Translations under genes and position numbers: made by a program
Shown: one piece after another, positions 33,603-42,450 of the stretch
How the letters are laid out: each line of letters starts with the position of its first letter
Position numbering within the stretch: the first letter of the stretch is position 1
The notes under the pieces: generated by a model
Databases searched by the model: none
Seen by the model: only the letters and a program-made list of their open reading frames with translations
Told to the model about the DNA's origin: nothing
Assembly (NCBI RefSeq): GCF_038087665.1
Contig: NZ_CP149925.1
Location: 2,666,870-2,730,869 of the forward strand
DNA from: Gallaecimonas sp. GXIMD4217
Lineage (GTDB): Bacteria > Pseudomonadota > Gammaproteobacteria > Enterobacterales > Gallaecimonadaceae
DNA: 64,000 bases
Direction: 5' to 3'

Positions 33603-34828
33603 CAGGGCCGGATCATACTTTGTTCTTTGTTAACGGCAGGGAACTATCTCGCTTGGGCGTGATCCGATCCGCCATGTTACTCTGCCGGCTCCACCCCCAT
33701 GTCCTTGTTTGACCACTTGACCCTCATCGAAGATACCCGCTCCCCCATCAACCGCCAACACAACCTCGTCGATGTCATCTTCTTGGTGATGTCTGCCATG
33801 GTCTCTGGCTGTGAAGGCTGGCTTGATATCGAAGAGTTCGGCCATGAGCACCTGGATTGGCTCCGCCAACACCGGCCATTTGAAGCGGGGATCCCCACCC
33901 GCCATTCCATCGCCCGCATCATCAAGGCCGTGGATGCACAATGCCTGGTACTGGCCCTGTTTAGCTGGGTCAATCACTTGCGCCAAGCCAATGGCCGCCA
34001 GCTCATCGCCATTGATGGCAAGACCCTGCGTGGGGCGGTCAATCAACAAGGTAAAGAGCAAGCGCTGCACCTGGTCTCGGCCTTTGACACCGAGCAGGGT
34101 GTCACCCTGTTCCAGCAAGCCACGGCAACCAAAGGAGGAGAGTTGGTAGCGGTGCGAGATCTGCTGACCATGCTGGATATCCGCGACGCCGTGCTGACCT
34201 TTGATGCCCTGCATTGCAACAGGGAAACACTGCACCAGATCAGCAAGCGTAAGGGCGACTACATCGTCCAGGTCAAAGGCAACCAGCCGACCTTGCGTGA
34301 GGCCATAGAAGAGATCTTCCAGCCCCATTGGGATAGCGGTGCAGCGGGACTCCCCCAGCATGAGCAAACGGAACAAGGCCATGGCCGGCAGGAGCGGCGG
34401 ACGGTGTTCCAGTTGCCGGCCACACTGTCCAAAGAGCTGGCGAAGAAGTGGCCGTCGGCGAAGTCCGTTATCGCGGTAGAGCGGGAGCGCCGCCACCGGG
34501 GGCGGACGAGCATCGACACCCATTACTACCTGAGTTCATTGGATATCGACCCAGCGTTTGTGTCAGACGGGATCCGCCAGCACTGGCATATCGAGAACCA
34601 GCAACATTGGGTGCTGGATGTGACCTTCAGGGAAGACTGCAGCCGGATAGGCGACCGGGAGAATGCCAAGAAGATGGCGTTGCTACGACGGATCGTGCTG
34701 AACCTGCTCCAGCAGCACCCACTGCAGGTCAGCAAGCCGAGCAAGCGGCGGAAGGCGGCCTGGAACGGGAAGTTCAGGTCAGAACTGTTCTTTGGTTAAT
34801 GGATTTAACAAAGCATAATCCGGCCCTG
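33603..34828 (+). mobile_element. ISAs1-family insertion sequence, complete
   Basis: The element is 1226 bases long. The left end CAGGGCCGGATCATACTTTG and the complement of the right end CAGGGCCGGATTATGCTTTG are inverted repeats with two differences in the first 20 bases. Ten-base direct repeats GCATCATCAT flank it, a size normal for ISAs1 elements. It carries one transposase gene that appears intact. The intact ends and perfect duplication point to recent insertion. Confidence 0.92.
33699..34799 (+). CDS. ISAs1-family transposase
   Basis: This 366-residue DDE transposase has the N-terminal DDE_Tnp_1-associated helical domain (GWLDIEEFGHEHLDWL) and the ISAs1 catalytic core: the first Asp in QLIAIDGKTLRG, the second in VLTFDALHCNRETL, and the Glu in HWHIENQQHWVLDVTFREDCSRI. 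No frameshift or internal stop is seen, so it should be functional. It fills the element between the inverted repeats. Confidence 0.93.
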   Translation: MSLFDHLTLIEDTRSPINRQHNLVDVIFLVMSAMVSGCEGWLDIEEFGHEHLDWLRQHRPFEAGIPTRHSIARIIKAVDAQCLVLALFSWVNHLRQANGRQLIAIDGKTLRGAVNQQGKEQALHLVSAFDTEQGVTLFQQATATKGGELVAVRDLLTMLDIRDAVLTFDALHCNRETLHQISKRKGDYIVQVKGNQPTLREAIEEIFQPHWDSGAAGLPQHEQTEQGHGRQERRTVFQLPATLSKELAKKWPSAKSVIAVERERRHRGRTSIDTHYYLSSLDIDPAFVSDGIRQHWHIENQQHWVLDVTFREDCSRIGDRENAKKMALLRRIVLNLLQQHPLQVSKPSKRRKAAWNGKFRSELFFG

Positions 34829-34838
34829 GCATCATCAT
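34829..34838. repeat. Target site duplication, right copy
   Basis: GCATCATCAT, directly after the right inverted repeat; matches the left copy. Confidence 0.9.
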
Positions 34839-35257
34839 GGTGCCGATAATACTGATGTTGCACGTTTCCGAACTGAGGGTCTGGAAATCGTTGTTAAAAG
34901 GTACCAGTTCAAAAAATCTTGGTGTACTCGCCTTCGTTGCCGCTGTCTTGATCAGTATCTGCACCGATGCTTAGCAGAGTATTCTCATAGAGCCGAAGGC
35001 AGTACCATCTGCCAGCCAGACGGAAAATGCAGTTTACTAATTTAACTCCAGCAGAGTAAATGTCCTGTTGGCGGCGTTAGGCACTTCTGGAATCATGCTA
35101 GCCATCCCATTTTGGCAGAGGCGGCCTGATGACCTACGGTTTCCCCTTTCGTCCCTTTCACTGGCATTCTCCCCTATTTGACGCCTGCAGTGCCCAGATA
35201 GACTGCCCTCGTGAACAACTTCATCGCGCAAGGCGCCAGAGGGTGACCCGCAGGTAT
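34839..35257. other. Gene-free stretch right of the insertion sequence
   Basis: No convincing gene. Composition is near 50 percent GC, unlike the chromosome around it. If the insertion sequence and one target duplication are removed, a frame opens with ATG at 33576 and continues across the junction to a stop at 35043-35045 (77 codons), but it is Arg/Cys-rich and matches nothing I know. Confidence 0.4.
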
Positions 35258-35286
35258 GAAAAAGCCCCGCCTGGCGGGGCTTTTTC
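35258..35286 (-). terminator. Terminator after the GNAT gene
   Basis: AAAAAGCCCCGCC and GGCGGGGCTTTTT with a very short loop; it ends two bases before the GNAT stop, and T and A tracts allow it to work on either strand. Confidence 0.75.
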
Positions 35287-35288
35287 AT

Positions 35289-35795
35289 TCAGCCGGTGGC
35301 GCTGAAGGCCGGGTGGTAGCTCACCTCACCGGTCGGCACAGCCCCCGCCAGCGCCAGGGCCTGGAAATACTCAGGCGGTACGCCGGGCAACACCAATTCC
35401 GGGTAGTTTTCAAAACCAAAGCGGCCATAGTAGGCCGGCTCACCCAGCAGCACGCAGCCCTGGGCACCCTGCGCCTCCAGCCAGGCGATGGCCGCCTCCA
35501 TCAGCCGGCGGCCGATGCCCTGGCCCTGACGGTCGGGCCGCACCGAGATGGGCCCGAGGCCGTACCAGCCGCTGGCGCCACAGGAGAGGGTGACGGGTGA
35601 CAGGGCCACATGGCCCAGCAGCTGGCCGTCGTCTTCCGCCACCAGCGACAGGGACAGGGCGCCCGCCCGCCTCAGGGCAGCGACGATAAACTGCTCGGTG
35701 TGGCTGGAATGGGCCGCGTCATGGAAGGCGGCCCGGGTCAGCGCGGCAATGGCGCCTTCGTCCCCGCTGCGTTCAGGGCGTATTGTCATCTCCAT
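35289..35795 (-). CDS. GNAT family N-acetyltransferase (YhbS-like)
   Basis: This 168-residue protein has the acetyl-CoA-binding motif A (SVRPDRQGQGIGRRLMEAA, near residues 85-105) and the following LGEPAYYGRFGFE, which is typical of YhbS-like members. The ATG at 35795 has GGAG five bases upstream; a second ATG two codons on is also possible. The substrate is not known. It is divergent from yjbQ. Confidence 0.85.
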   Translation of the reverse strand: MEMTIRPERSGDEGAIAALTRAAFHDAAHSSHTEQFIVAALRRAGALSLSLVAEDDGQLLGHVALSPVTLSCGASGWYGLGPISVRPDRQGQGIGRRLMEAAIAWLEAQGAQGCVLLGEPAYYGRFGFENYPELVLPGVPPEYFQALALAGAVPTGEVSYHPAFSATG

Positions 35796-35917
35796 CGTGC
35801 TCCGGCTTGGCTTGTCACTGTCCATGGTAGCGCGGTCTCGGCGGCAATCTCCAGGCCCCACGACGGCGGCAATGGCGTTACAATGGCGCCATCGCCAGCC
35901 ACCCCGGGCCAGACGCC

Positions 35918-36337
35918 ATGTGGAAACAGACCGAACTCACCCTGCCGCCCTACCCGCGCGGCTTTCACCTCATCACCGACCGGGTCGAGGCGGCCCTGGC
36001 CGAGCTGGGCCGGGTGGGGGTGGGGCTGCTGCACCTGTTCATCCAGCACAGCTCCGCCAGCCTGACCCTCAACGAGAACGCCGATCCCACGGTGCGCGGC
36101 GACATGGAGCGCCACCTCCACGTCCTGGCCCCGGAAGACGCCCCTTACTACCAGCACACCTATGAGGGCAGCGACGACATGCCGGCCCACATCAAGGCCT
36201 CGCTGCTGGGCAGCTCGCTGACCATCCCGGTGCGGGACGGCCGGCTGCGACTTGGCACCTGGCAGGGGATCTGGCTGGGCGAACACCGCAACCAGGGCGG
36301 CGCCCGCAGGCTGGTGCTGACGCTGCAGGGGGAATGA
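35918..36337 (+). CDS. yjbQ: YjbQ family protein (UPF0047)
   Basis: This 139-residue protein carries the UPF0047 pattern: [27 protein letters not shown], the HLHVLAPED and [21 protein letters not shown] regions, and [11 protein letters not shown]. coli YjbQ has been reported to have weak thiamine phosphate synthase activity; the real role is open. The start of a small zinc-ribbon gene overlaps its stop. Confidence 0.92.
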   Translation: MWKQTELTLPPYPRGFHLITDRVEAALAELGRVGVGLLHLFIQHSSASLTLNENADPTVRGDMERHLHVLAPEDAPYYQHTYEGSDDMPAHIKASLLGSSLTIPVRDGRLRLGTWQGIWLGEHRNQGGARRLVLTLQGE

Positions 36338-36537
36338 TGGACTTCGACAGGCTCAACAAGCTGACCGCCAGATCCTTCAACGACCAGAAGGCCATCATCA
36401 AGAAGGTAATGCAGGGCAAGAAGGTGCTCTGCCGGAAATGCGGCCAGCCGCTGCGATTGGTGCTGCCGGGCGGCGAAACGCGCCCCGGGATCCGCTGTGC
36501 CAGGGGCTGTACCGATATCGAACTGGATTTCGCCTAG
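36334..36537 (+). CDS. Small zinc-ribbon-like protein
   Basis: This 67-residue protein starts at the first ATG of ATGATG, overlapping the yjbQ stop by four bases, so the two are coupled. The C-terminal half has CRKCGQPL and, 20 residues later, CARGC: two cysteine pairs able to bind zinc. The N-terminal half is basic and helical. No family is recognised; nucleic-acid binding is possible. Confidence 0.7.
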   Translation: MMDFDRLNKLTARSFNDQKAIIKKVMQGKKVLCRKCGQPLRLVLPGGETRPGIRCARGCTDIELDFA

Positions 36538-36775
36538 GCTGGGGCAAGCCGGCTCCCGCAACCAGGCGCCGCGGCAGCACAAGAGCGCAACTTTCAACCA
36601 GCGGTTTCAAAGACCATGGAAGTTGCCAAAAATCCGCCAACGCCACCCGGTTCAATGTAAACTCGGTGTTAACTTAAGTTTCGAGACAGATGGGCGATAA
36701 CAAGCCCAACCGGCCCAGGGACGCCTGGCCGCTCACCACCGCACGGATGCGGCATCCGCATTTGGACCTGGAAAG

Positions 36776-38557
36776 ATGATTTGGGTAACTGCGTTGCCGA
36801 CCCTAAGACGTCGCTTTGGCCGCCTGGCCACCTTCTGGCTGGCCCTGCTGCTGCCTTTGCTGATCACGCAGGCGCACGCCGCCGAGGCCGTGCCCCCGGC
36901 CAGGGTCGGCCCCGGCCTCGAGCACCTGGATCTCACCCCGCACCTGGCGCTGCTGGAGGACAAGGAAGGCAGCTACAACCTGGTGCAGATCCAGAGCCCG
37001 GCCTTCGGCGAACGTTTTAGGCCCGCCAGTAAAAACGGCACCAACTTCGGCTTCACCACCTCCACCTGGTGGGCCAGGCTCACCCTGGACAATCCCAGCA
37101 ACGAGCCCGTCAGCCTGGTGCTGCGCCAGGATTACCCGCTCATCGACCACCTGGATTTCTGGTCCACAAACCAGGACGGCCTGTGGAGCCGTATCGCCAC
37201 CGGCGACCGCATGCCCTTCGACAGCCGGCCCCTGGATCACCGGCTGTTCCTGTTCCCCGTCGAGCTGCCGGCCAACAGCACCAAGACCTTCTACTTCCGC
37301 TTCCAGACCCAGGGCGCCCTCAACATCGGCCTGGCCGCCCTGAGCCCACCGCACCTGATGGATCTCATCGCCAGCGAATACCTGGCGCTGGGGATCTACT
37401 ACGGCGGCTTCATCGTGCTGCTGGTGTACAACCTGATCATGTACCTGTCGGTGCGGGAAAGGACCTTTGCCTACTACCTGCTGTACCTGCTCTCCTACGG
37501 CCTGTACATGTCGGTACACAACGGCCTCAGCTTCCAGTACCTGTGGCCGGGCAACACCTGGCTGGCCAACCAGAGCCTGTTGATGCTGCTGGCGCTGTCG
37601 CTGGTGGGCGCCAGCCTGTTTACCCGCGCCATTTTGTCCACGGCAACGGTGGCGCCACGGGCCGACAAGATAGCCCACGTCTTCCAGATAGCCGCCCTGG
37701 CCTGCCTGGCGGTGTCGCCCTTCATTCCCTACCACACCCTGGTGGTGCCGCTGTCGGCGCTGACCCTGGTAATGTGCGGCCATATGCTGGTGCTGGGCAT
37801 CATCTCCCTGGCCATCGGCTCCGGTTCGGCGCGCTACTACATGGTGGCGTTTTCGGCGCTGCTGGTGGGCGTGCTCGCCTACATGCTCAAGACCTTCGGG
37901 GTGCTGCCCCACAACGCCTTGACCCAGAACGCCTTCCAGATAGGCTCGCTGATCGAGATGGTGCTGCTGAGCCTGGCCGTGGCCAGCCGCCTCAACGAGC
38001 TGAAGAAGAGCTCCTACGCCGACGCCCTGACCCGGCTGTTCAACCGCCGCTTCTATGACGATCGCGTCGCGGTGGAATTCCTCAAGGCCCAGCAGAACGG
38101 CCACCCGCTGTCGCTGGTGGTGATCGACGTGGACTGCTTCAAGGCCTTCAACGACACCTTCGGCCACGCCCGGGGCGACAACGCCCTCAGGGCCGTGGCC
38201 AATATCCTCGGCGCCGTGGTGCGCAAGCCCGCCTACCCCTGCCGCTACGGCGGCGAGGAATTCGTGCTGCTGCTGCCGGGTACGGACCAGGCCGCCGCCG
38301 CCGTCATCGCCGAGCGCATCCGTGCCAAGGTGGCCAAGGACACCGCCTCCACCTTCCGGCTGACGGTGAGCCTGGGCCACGCCACCTACCAGCAGGGCAA
38401 CTTCCCCTGTCCCGGCTCGCTGTTCGAGGCCGCCGATTACGCCCTCTACACCGCCAAGGAGAATGGCCGCAACCAGGTGGTGGCCTACGCCGATTGCCCG
38501 CCCAGGCGCAAGGAAGACCACCAGGAAACCGTACTGCCCCAGGTCCAGGCCGAATAA
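36776..38557 (+). CDS. Diguanylate cyclase with 7TMR-DISM sensor
   Basis: This 593-residue protein has a signal-like first segment, a periplasmic 7TMR-DISM extracellular domain (about 45-190: WWARLTLDNPSNEPVSLVLRQDYPLIDHLDFW), seven membrane segments (about 200-405) and a GGDEF domain with intact RYGGEEF. The position of the inhibitory site upstream reads RKPA rather than RxxD, so product inhibition by that route is not expected, unlike the cyclase at 0.6 kb. The sensor domain is known for carbohydrate-like ligands, but the signal here is unknown. The 238 bases upstream hold a 10-base palindrome AACTTAAGTT (36671-36680) and no gene. Confidence 0.9.
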   Translation: MIWVTALPTLRRRFGRLATFWLALLLPLLITQAHAAEAVPPARVGPGLEHLDLTPHLALLEDKEGSYNLVQIQSPAFGERFRPASKNGTNFGFTTSTWWARLTLDNPSNEPVSLVLRQDYPLIDHLDFWSTNQDGLWSRIATGDRMPFDSRPLDHRLFLFPVELPANSTKTFYFRFQTQGALNIGLAALSPPHLMDLIASEYLALGIYYGGFIVLLVYNLIMYLSVRERTFAYYLLYLLSYGLYMSVHNGLSFQYLWPGNTWLANQSLLMLLALSLVGASLFTRAILSTATVAPRADKIAHVFQIAALACLAVSPFIPYHTLVVPLSALTLVMCGHMLVLGIISLAIGSGSARYYMVAFSALLVGVLAYMLKTFGVLPHNALTQNAFQIGSLIEMVLLSLAVASRLNELKKSSYADALTRLFNRRFYDDRVAVEFLKAQQNGHPLSLVVIDVDCFKAFNDTFGHARGDNALRAVANILGAVVRKPAYPCRYGGEEFVLLLPGTDQAAAAVIAERIRAKVAKDTASTFRLTVSLGHATYQQGNFPCPGSLFEAADYALYTAKENGRNQVVAYADCPPRRKEDHQETVLPQVQAE

Positions 38558-38629
38558 GGCCTTGTCCTTGTAGTGGCGCCCGGGCGCCGCTACCCTGGGG
38601 CCACTTCAGTACCGGACAACGGAGCAAGG

Positions 38630-39700
38630 ATGTCCCAACCGCAACCGGTCTTCGCCTCTGGCTGGTGGTCTCTGCTCAAAGGCAGGCCCGTCAAGATCCA
38701 GGGCGACGAAGCCGCCTTCGATTTCAGCGCCCCCTGGACCCGGGGCTTTCCCGACTATTACCGGCAGCACATCTCGCCACTGTGCGATGGCTTCGAGCAG
38801 GCGCGCCAGAGGGCCGTCAGCCACTACAGGCGCAACCTGAGGATCTGGGCGCTGCCGGCGGCGCTGGCCACCCTGGCCACCTTCCTCTACCTGGCGGCCG
38901 GCACCTGGCCCAACGCCTCCGGTTTCATGGATCTGCTGGCGCCCTTCCTGTGGTCCGCCGGCGTCGCCATGGCCAGCTGCTACCTGATCCGGCGGCCGGT
39001 CCGCCACTTCCATGTCCGGGTGGGCAAGGAGGTCTTTCCGGTGATCCTGGCTTTCCTCGGCCGGGACTTTCGCTTCAACAGCGGCCAGCATCACCAGGCC
39101 AGCCACTACCGGCCCACCGGCCTGCTGCCCGCCTACGACAGGGTCCATTACGAGGACCATATCCGCGGCCGCTACCACGGCCTCGATCTGGATATCCTGG
39201 AGCTGAGGCTGGAGAAGCGCCGCAAGGACAGCAAGGGCAGGACCACCTACAGCACCGTGTTCGACGGCCTGCTGGTGGAGGTGGACGCCCACAAGAAATT
39301 CACCGGCACCACCCAGATCCGCCAGGACCATGGCGCCCTCTTCAATACCCTGGGCAAGCTGTTCAACGGCCTGGAGCGCGTCAAGCTGGAGGATCCCCGC
39401 TTCGAGGACGCCTTCGAAGTCTACGGCAGCGATCAGGTGGAAAGCCGCTACCTGCTCACCACCGCCACCATGGAGCGCTTCCTGGCCATCGCCAGGCGCT
39501 ACAACGCCAGGCTGGAAGCCTGCTTTTACGGTGGTAAGTTATTCATCAAGCTGCCGACCCGCCGCAACTATTTCCAGGTGGGCACCAACATCTACGAGCC
39601 CATTACCTTCGAGGCCGACATCGAGCAGCTGTTCGCCGAGCTGCAGGAGTTCTTCGACCTCATCGACACCCTGAAACTCACCGACAAGAGCGCCATCTAG
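38630..39700 (+). CDS. DUF3137 family membrane protein
   Basis: This 356-residue protein starts at ATG 38630 behind GGAGCAAGG. Two membrane segments lie near residues 75-130, followed by a soluble domain with YEDHIRGRYHGLDLDILELRLEK and GLLVEVDAHKKFTGTTQI, the DUF3137 pattern. DUF3137 genes often sit next to lemA, as here (gap 9 bases). Function is unknown, with a suggested link to membrane maintenance. Confidence 0.88.
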   Translation: MSQPQPVFASGWWSLLKGRPVKIQGDEAAFDFSAPWTRGFPDYYRQHISPLCDGFEQARQRAVSHYRRNLRIWALPAALATLATFLYLAAGTWPNASGFMDLLAPFLWSAGVAMASCYLIRRPVRHFHVRVGKEVFPVILAFLGRDFRFNSGQHHQASHYRPTGLLPAYDRVHYEDHIRGRYHGLDLDILELRLEKRRKDSKGRTTYSTVFDGLLVEVDAHKKFTGTTQIRQDHGALFNTLGKLFNGLERVKLEDPRFEDAFEVYGSDQVESRYLLTTATMERFLAIARRYNARLEACFYGGKLFIKLPTRRNYFQVGTNIYEPITFEADIEQLFAELQEFFDLIDTLKLTDKSAI

Positions 39701-39709
39701 GAGGGCCCA

Positions 39710-40285
39710 ATGAACATCACCCTTATCGTCATCATCGCCGTGCTGGCGCTGCTTTACCTGCTGTACTACGGCGTGGTTTCCAAGCGCAACCGTGCCCTGG
39801 AGGCCCTGTCCAGCGTCGATGTGCAGTTGCAGAAACGCTTCGATCTGGTGCCCAACGTGCTGCGCATCGCACAGAAATTCATGGAACATGAAAAGGGCCT
39901 GCTGACGGAAATCACCGCACTGCGCAGCCAGGTGATGGCCGGCTATGATGCCAGAGATAAAGCCGCCCTGGCCGAGCACGTCCGGGCCAGCGACCAGCTC
40001 AACCAGAAGCTGGGCCAGCTGATGGTGCAGGTGGAGAATTATCCGGAGCTCAAATCCGACGCCACCATGGTCCAGGCCATGCAGACCTACAACGAGGTGG
40101 AAGGCCACATCAGCGCCGCCCGGCGCTTCTACAATGCCGCCGTCACCGACCTCAACAATGCGGTGCAGATCTTCCCGTCCAGCCTGGTAGCCGGTATGGT
40201 TGGCATCGGCCAGATGGCCTATTTCGAAACCAGCACCGAGGCCAGACAGGCCATCAATGCCGACGACTACCTCAAAGGAGCCTGA
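39710..40285 (+). CDS. lemA: LemA family protein
   Basis: This 191-residue protein has one N-terminal membrane segment (residues 4-20) and a helical bundle typical of LemA: YNRALEALSSVDVQLQKRFDLVPNVL-type start, LGQLMVQVENYPELKS, and RRFYNAAVTDLNNAVQIFPSSLVAG at the end. The name here means the conserved envelope protein, not the Pseudomonas sensor kinase once called LemA. It lies between the DUF3137 gene and an NTF2-like gene in one operon. Confidence 0.93.
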   Translation: MNITLIVIIAVLALLYLLYYGVVSKRNRALEALSSVDVQLQKRFDLVPNVLRIAQKFMEHEKGLLTEITALRSQVMAGYDARDKAALAEHVRASDQLNQKLGQLMVQVENYPELKSDATMVQAMQTYNEVEGHISAARRFYNAAVTDLNNAVQIFPSSLVAGMVGIGQMAYFETSTEARQAINADDYLKGA

Positions 40286-40286
40286 T

Positions 40287-40670
40287 ATGGAAACGGCCGA
40301 GCAGCGGGTCCACGCCTTTATCCAGGACTACCAGCAATGGCAGCAAGGGGCTCAGCGCCTCGACGACCTGGACCGTATCGCCCGGCTCAGGGCCGTCAAG
40401 GCCGCCTACCAGGCCCTTCTGGAAAAACACTGCCTGCCCGGCACCCAGGGCCAGGGGATCAGCTTCGGTCCCGAGCCCAGCCACCATGTGGAGCTGGAGC
40501 GCATCACCAACAGCCGCAGCGACGGCGACAGCGCCCTGGTCACCACCAGCCTGAGCCTGCCCGGCGGCCAGGTGCTGCACTACGAGTACCACCTGCGCCC
40601 CCATGACGGCAGCTGGCGCATCAAGTCGCTGCTGTTCGTGGACGACGACGGCAAGTGCGAGAGCCTCTAG
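40287..40670 (+). CDS. NTF2-like fold protein, possible immunity-type
   Basis: This 127-residue protein starts at ATG 40287, behind AAAGGAG, one base after the lemA stop. An N-terminal helical part (FIQDYQQWQQGAQRLDDLDR) is followed by beta strands ending in GSWRIKSLLFVDDDGKCESL, which resembles the last strand of NTF2-like immunity proteins. The match is by eye and weak. It overlaps the YafY-type gene by four bases at its 3' end. Confidence 0.5.
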   Translation: METAEQRVHAFIQDYQQWQQGAQRLDDLDRIARLRAVKAAYQALLEKHCLPGTQGQGISFGPEPSHHVELERITNSRSDGDSALVTTSLSLPGGQVLHYEYHLRPHDGSWRIKSLLFVDDDGKCESL

Positions 40671-41626
40671 CCGTATAGCGCCGCCATGGCCGCCACCTTG
40701 TCGGCCAGCTGCCGGCGCAGCTGTGGCGGCCCCAGCACCTCCAGCTCCGGCCCCAGCCGCAGCAGCTCCACCCAGGCGAAGCGAAAATCCCCCACCGGCA
40801 GGCTGGCCTGACGCCAGCCGCTCTCGTCCGGCTCTTCCAGCACCAGGCCCTGGCGCACATGGGCCGAGCTGAAGTGCTGCAGCATCTTCAGCCCTTTATC
40901 GGTCAGCCGGATCCGGGCCCGGTTAGGATGAAGCTGCGCCTCCAGCCGCGCCGTGCTGGCCCGCCAGTGCTCGCCAAGGTCGAAACCGGCCGGGCGCTGG
41001 AAACGTCCCGCCAGCACCTCCAGCTCCTGTATCCGTGACACCTTGTAGGTCCTGGCTTCCCCCCCATGGCGCGCCACCAGGTACCAGGCGCCGCCCTTGA
41101 GCACCACCCCCAGGGGCTCCACCCGGCGGCTGCCCTCGCCCTGCCAGCTGCGGTAGCGGATCTGCAGCGGCCGGCTCTCCCAGGCGGCATCGACGATGGC
41201 CGGCAGGCAGGCCGGCTGCTCACCCTCGGCAAACCAGGCCGGGCTATCGAGCAGGAAGCAGGCCTGCAGGCGCTCGGCACCGCTACGACTGGCCTGGGGC
41301 AGGGCCGAGAGCAGCTTGAGCCGGGCCGCAGACACCTCCCCCTCCAGGCCCATGTCCCTGGCCGGGCCGGCCAATCCCGCCAGAAACAGTGCCTCCGCCT
41401 CCCGCTCGCTCAGGCCGTTGAGGCGGGTGCGGTAACCGTCCAGCAGCCGGTAGCCGCCGCCGGCGCCCTGCTCCGCGTAGATGGGGATGTCGAGGCCGCT
41501 GAGGGTGTCCATGTCCCGGTAGATGGTGCGCAGGGACACACCGCAGGCCTCGGCCAGCTCGGGGGCCGTGGCCCGGCCTCGGGCCTGGAGGGTCATCAGT
41601 ATGCTGAGCAGGCGGCTGGCGCGCAT
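40667..41626 (-). CDS. YafY-type transcriptional regulator (HTH and WYL domain)
   Basis: This 319-residue regulator has an N-terminal winged helix (TAPELAEACGVSLRTIYRDMDTLSGLDIP, residues 19-49) and a WYL domain in its middle (IRYRSWQGEGSRRVEPLGVVLKGGAWYLVARH and RTYKVSRIQELEVL). Such proteins typically repress or activate a neighbour divergently. A perfect palindrome (41671-41689) lies 45 bases upstream of its start and between it and a glutathione S-transferase gene, so autoregulation and control of the GST are expected. Confidence 0.9.
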   Translation of the reverse strand: MRASRLLSILMTLQARGRATAPELAEACGVSLRTIYRDMDTLSGLDIPIYAEQGAGGGYRLLDGYRTRLNGLSEREAEALFLAGLAGPARDMGLEGEVSAARLKLLSALPQASRSGAERLQACFLLDSPAWFAEGEQPACLPAIVDAAWESRPLQIRYRSWQGEGSRRVEPLGVVLKGGAWYLVARHGGEARTYKVSRIQELEVLAGRFQRPAGFDLGEHWRASTARLEAQLHPNRARIRLTDKGLKMLQHFSSAHVRQGLVLEEPDESGWRQASLPVGDFRFAWVELLRLGPELEVLGPPQLRRQLADKVAAMAALYG

Positions 41627-41670
41627 GGGGATATCTCGTCCGTGGGATTATTTTCAGGATGGCCATCTAA

Positions 41671-41689
41671 CCTGACAGAAACTGTCAGG
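41671..41689. promoter_or_regulatory. Palindromic operator between YafY-type regulator and GST
   Basis: CCTGACAGAAACTGTCAGG: eight-base arms around AAA, itself flanked by TGGCCA on both sides (41660 and 41692). It is the only strong symmetry in the divergent region. Confidence 0.65.
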
Positions 41690-41743
41690 ATTGGCCAACT
41701 ATGCTCTGACCGTGCCCAAGCCACAACAAAAAGGAAATGTGCC

Positions 41744-42391
41744 ATGACCGAACGGAAACTCATCCTGTTCCACTCCCCCCAGACCCGCTCCAGCAGCGCC
41801 CTGGCCCTGCTCGAAGAGCTGGGCGTGCCCTTTGAACTTAAGGTGCTCAACATCAAGGCCGGCGAGAACCGCCAGCCCGGCTACCTGGCCGTCAATCCCC
41901 AGGGCAAGGTGCCGGCGCTGCTGGACGGCGAGGTGCTGGTCACCGACCGGGTCGCCATCTTCCTGCACCTGGCGGACCTGTTCCCCGAGGCCGGCCTGGC
42001 CCCGGCCCTGGACGATCCCCAGCGCGGCGCCTATGTGCACTGGCTGGTCCACTACGGCTGCAGTTTCGAACCGGCCGTGGTCGACCATTACCTGGCGCGC
42101 CCGGCCATGCCGATCAGCGTCAGTCCCTATGGCGACTTCGACACCGTACTCAGGCTCATCAGCGAGCGGCTGGCCAAGGGCCCCTACCTGCTGGGCGAGC
42201 GCTTCAGTGCCGCCGATCTGCTGTGGGGCATGTCGCTGCACTATGTCACCGAGTTCGGACTGGTGCCGCGCTCGGAGGTGTTCGACCGCTATATCGAGCG
42301 CATCATGAGCCGGCCCTCGGTGCTCAAGATCATGGCCGAGGACGCCGAGCGGGCCGCCGAGCAGCAGCAGGCCCTGGATAAGGCGGGCTGA
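41744..42391 (+). CDS. Glutathione S-transferase family protein
   Basis: This 215-residue protein starts at ATG 41744 behind AAGGAAATG-type sequence. The thioredoxin-fold N-terminal domain has FHSPQTRSSSALALLEELG (possible catalytic Ser at residues 15-17), the glutathione-contact NPQGKVPALLDG with cis-proline and VTDRVAIFLHLADL. The C-terminal helical domain includes LGERFSAADLLWG (the capping and hydrophobic staple region). It is under the control region shared with the YafY-type regulator. Confidence 0.9.
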   Translation: MTERKLILFHSPQTRSSSALALLEELGVPFELKVLNIKAGENRQPGYLAVNPQGKVPALLDGEVLVTDRVAIFLHLADLFPEAGLAPALDDPQRGAYVHWLVHYGCSFEPAVVDHYLARPAMPISVSPYGDFDTVLRLISERLAKGPYLLGERFSAADLLWGMSLHYVTEFGLVPRSEVFDRYIERIMSRPSVLKIMAEDAERAAEQQQALDKAG

Positions 42392-42410
42392 GCAGCCCAA
42401 GAGGCCATGA

Positions 42411-42436
42411 AAAAAGCCGGCTTGATGCCGGCTTTT
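42411..42436. terminator. Terminator between the GST and beta-lactamase genes
   Basis: AAAAGCCGGC, loop TTGAT, GCCGGCTTTT; symmetric for the convergent genes. Confidence 0.8.
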
Positions 42437-42450
42437 CATTTGCAGACGTT

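Noticed and set aside
35037-35288. Small minus-strand frame starting MKKPRQAGLF
   Set aside because: Its start is simply the reading of the terminator hairpin, and the rest is low-complexity; no support.
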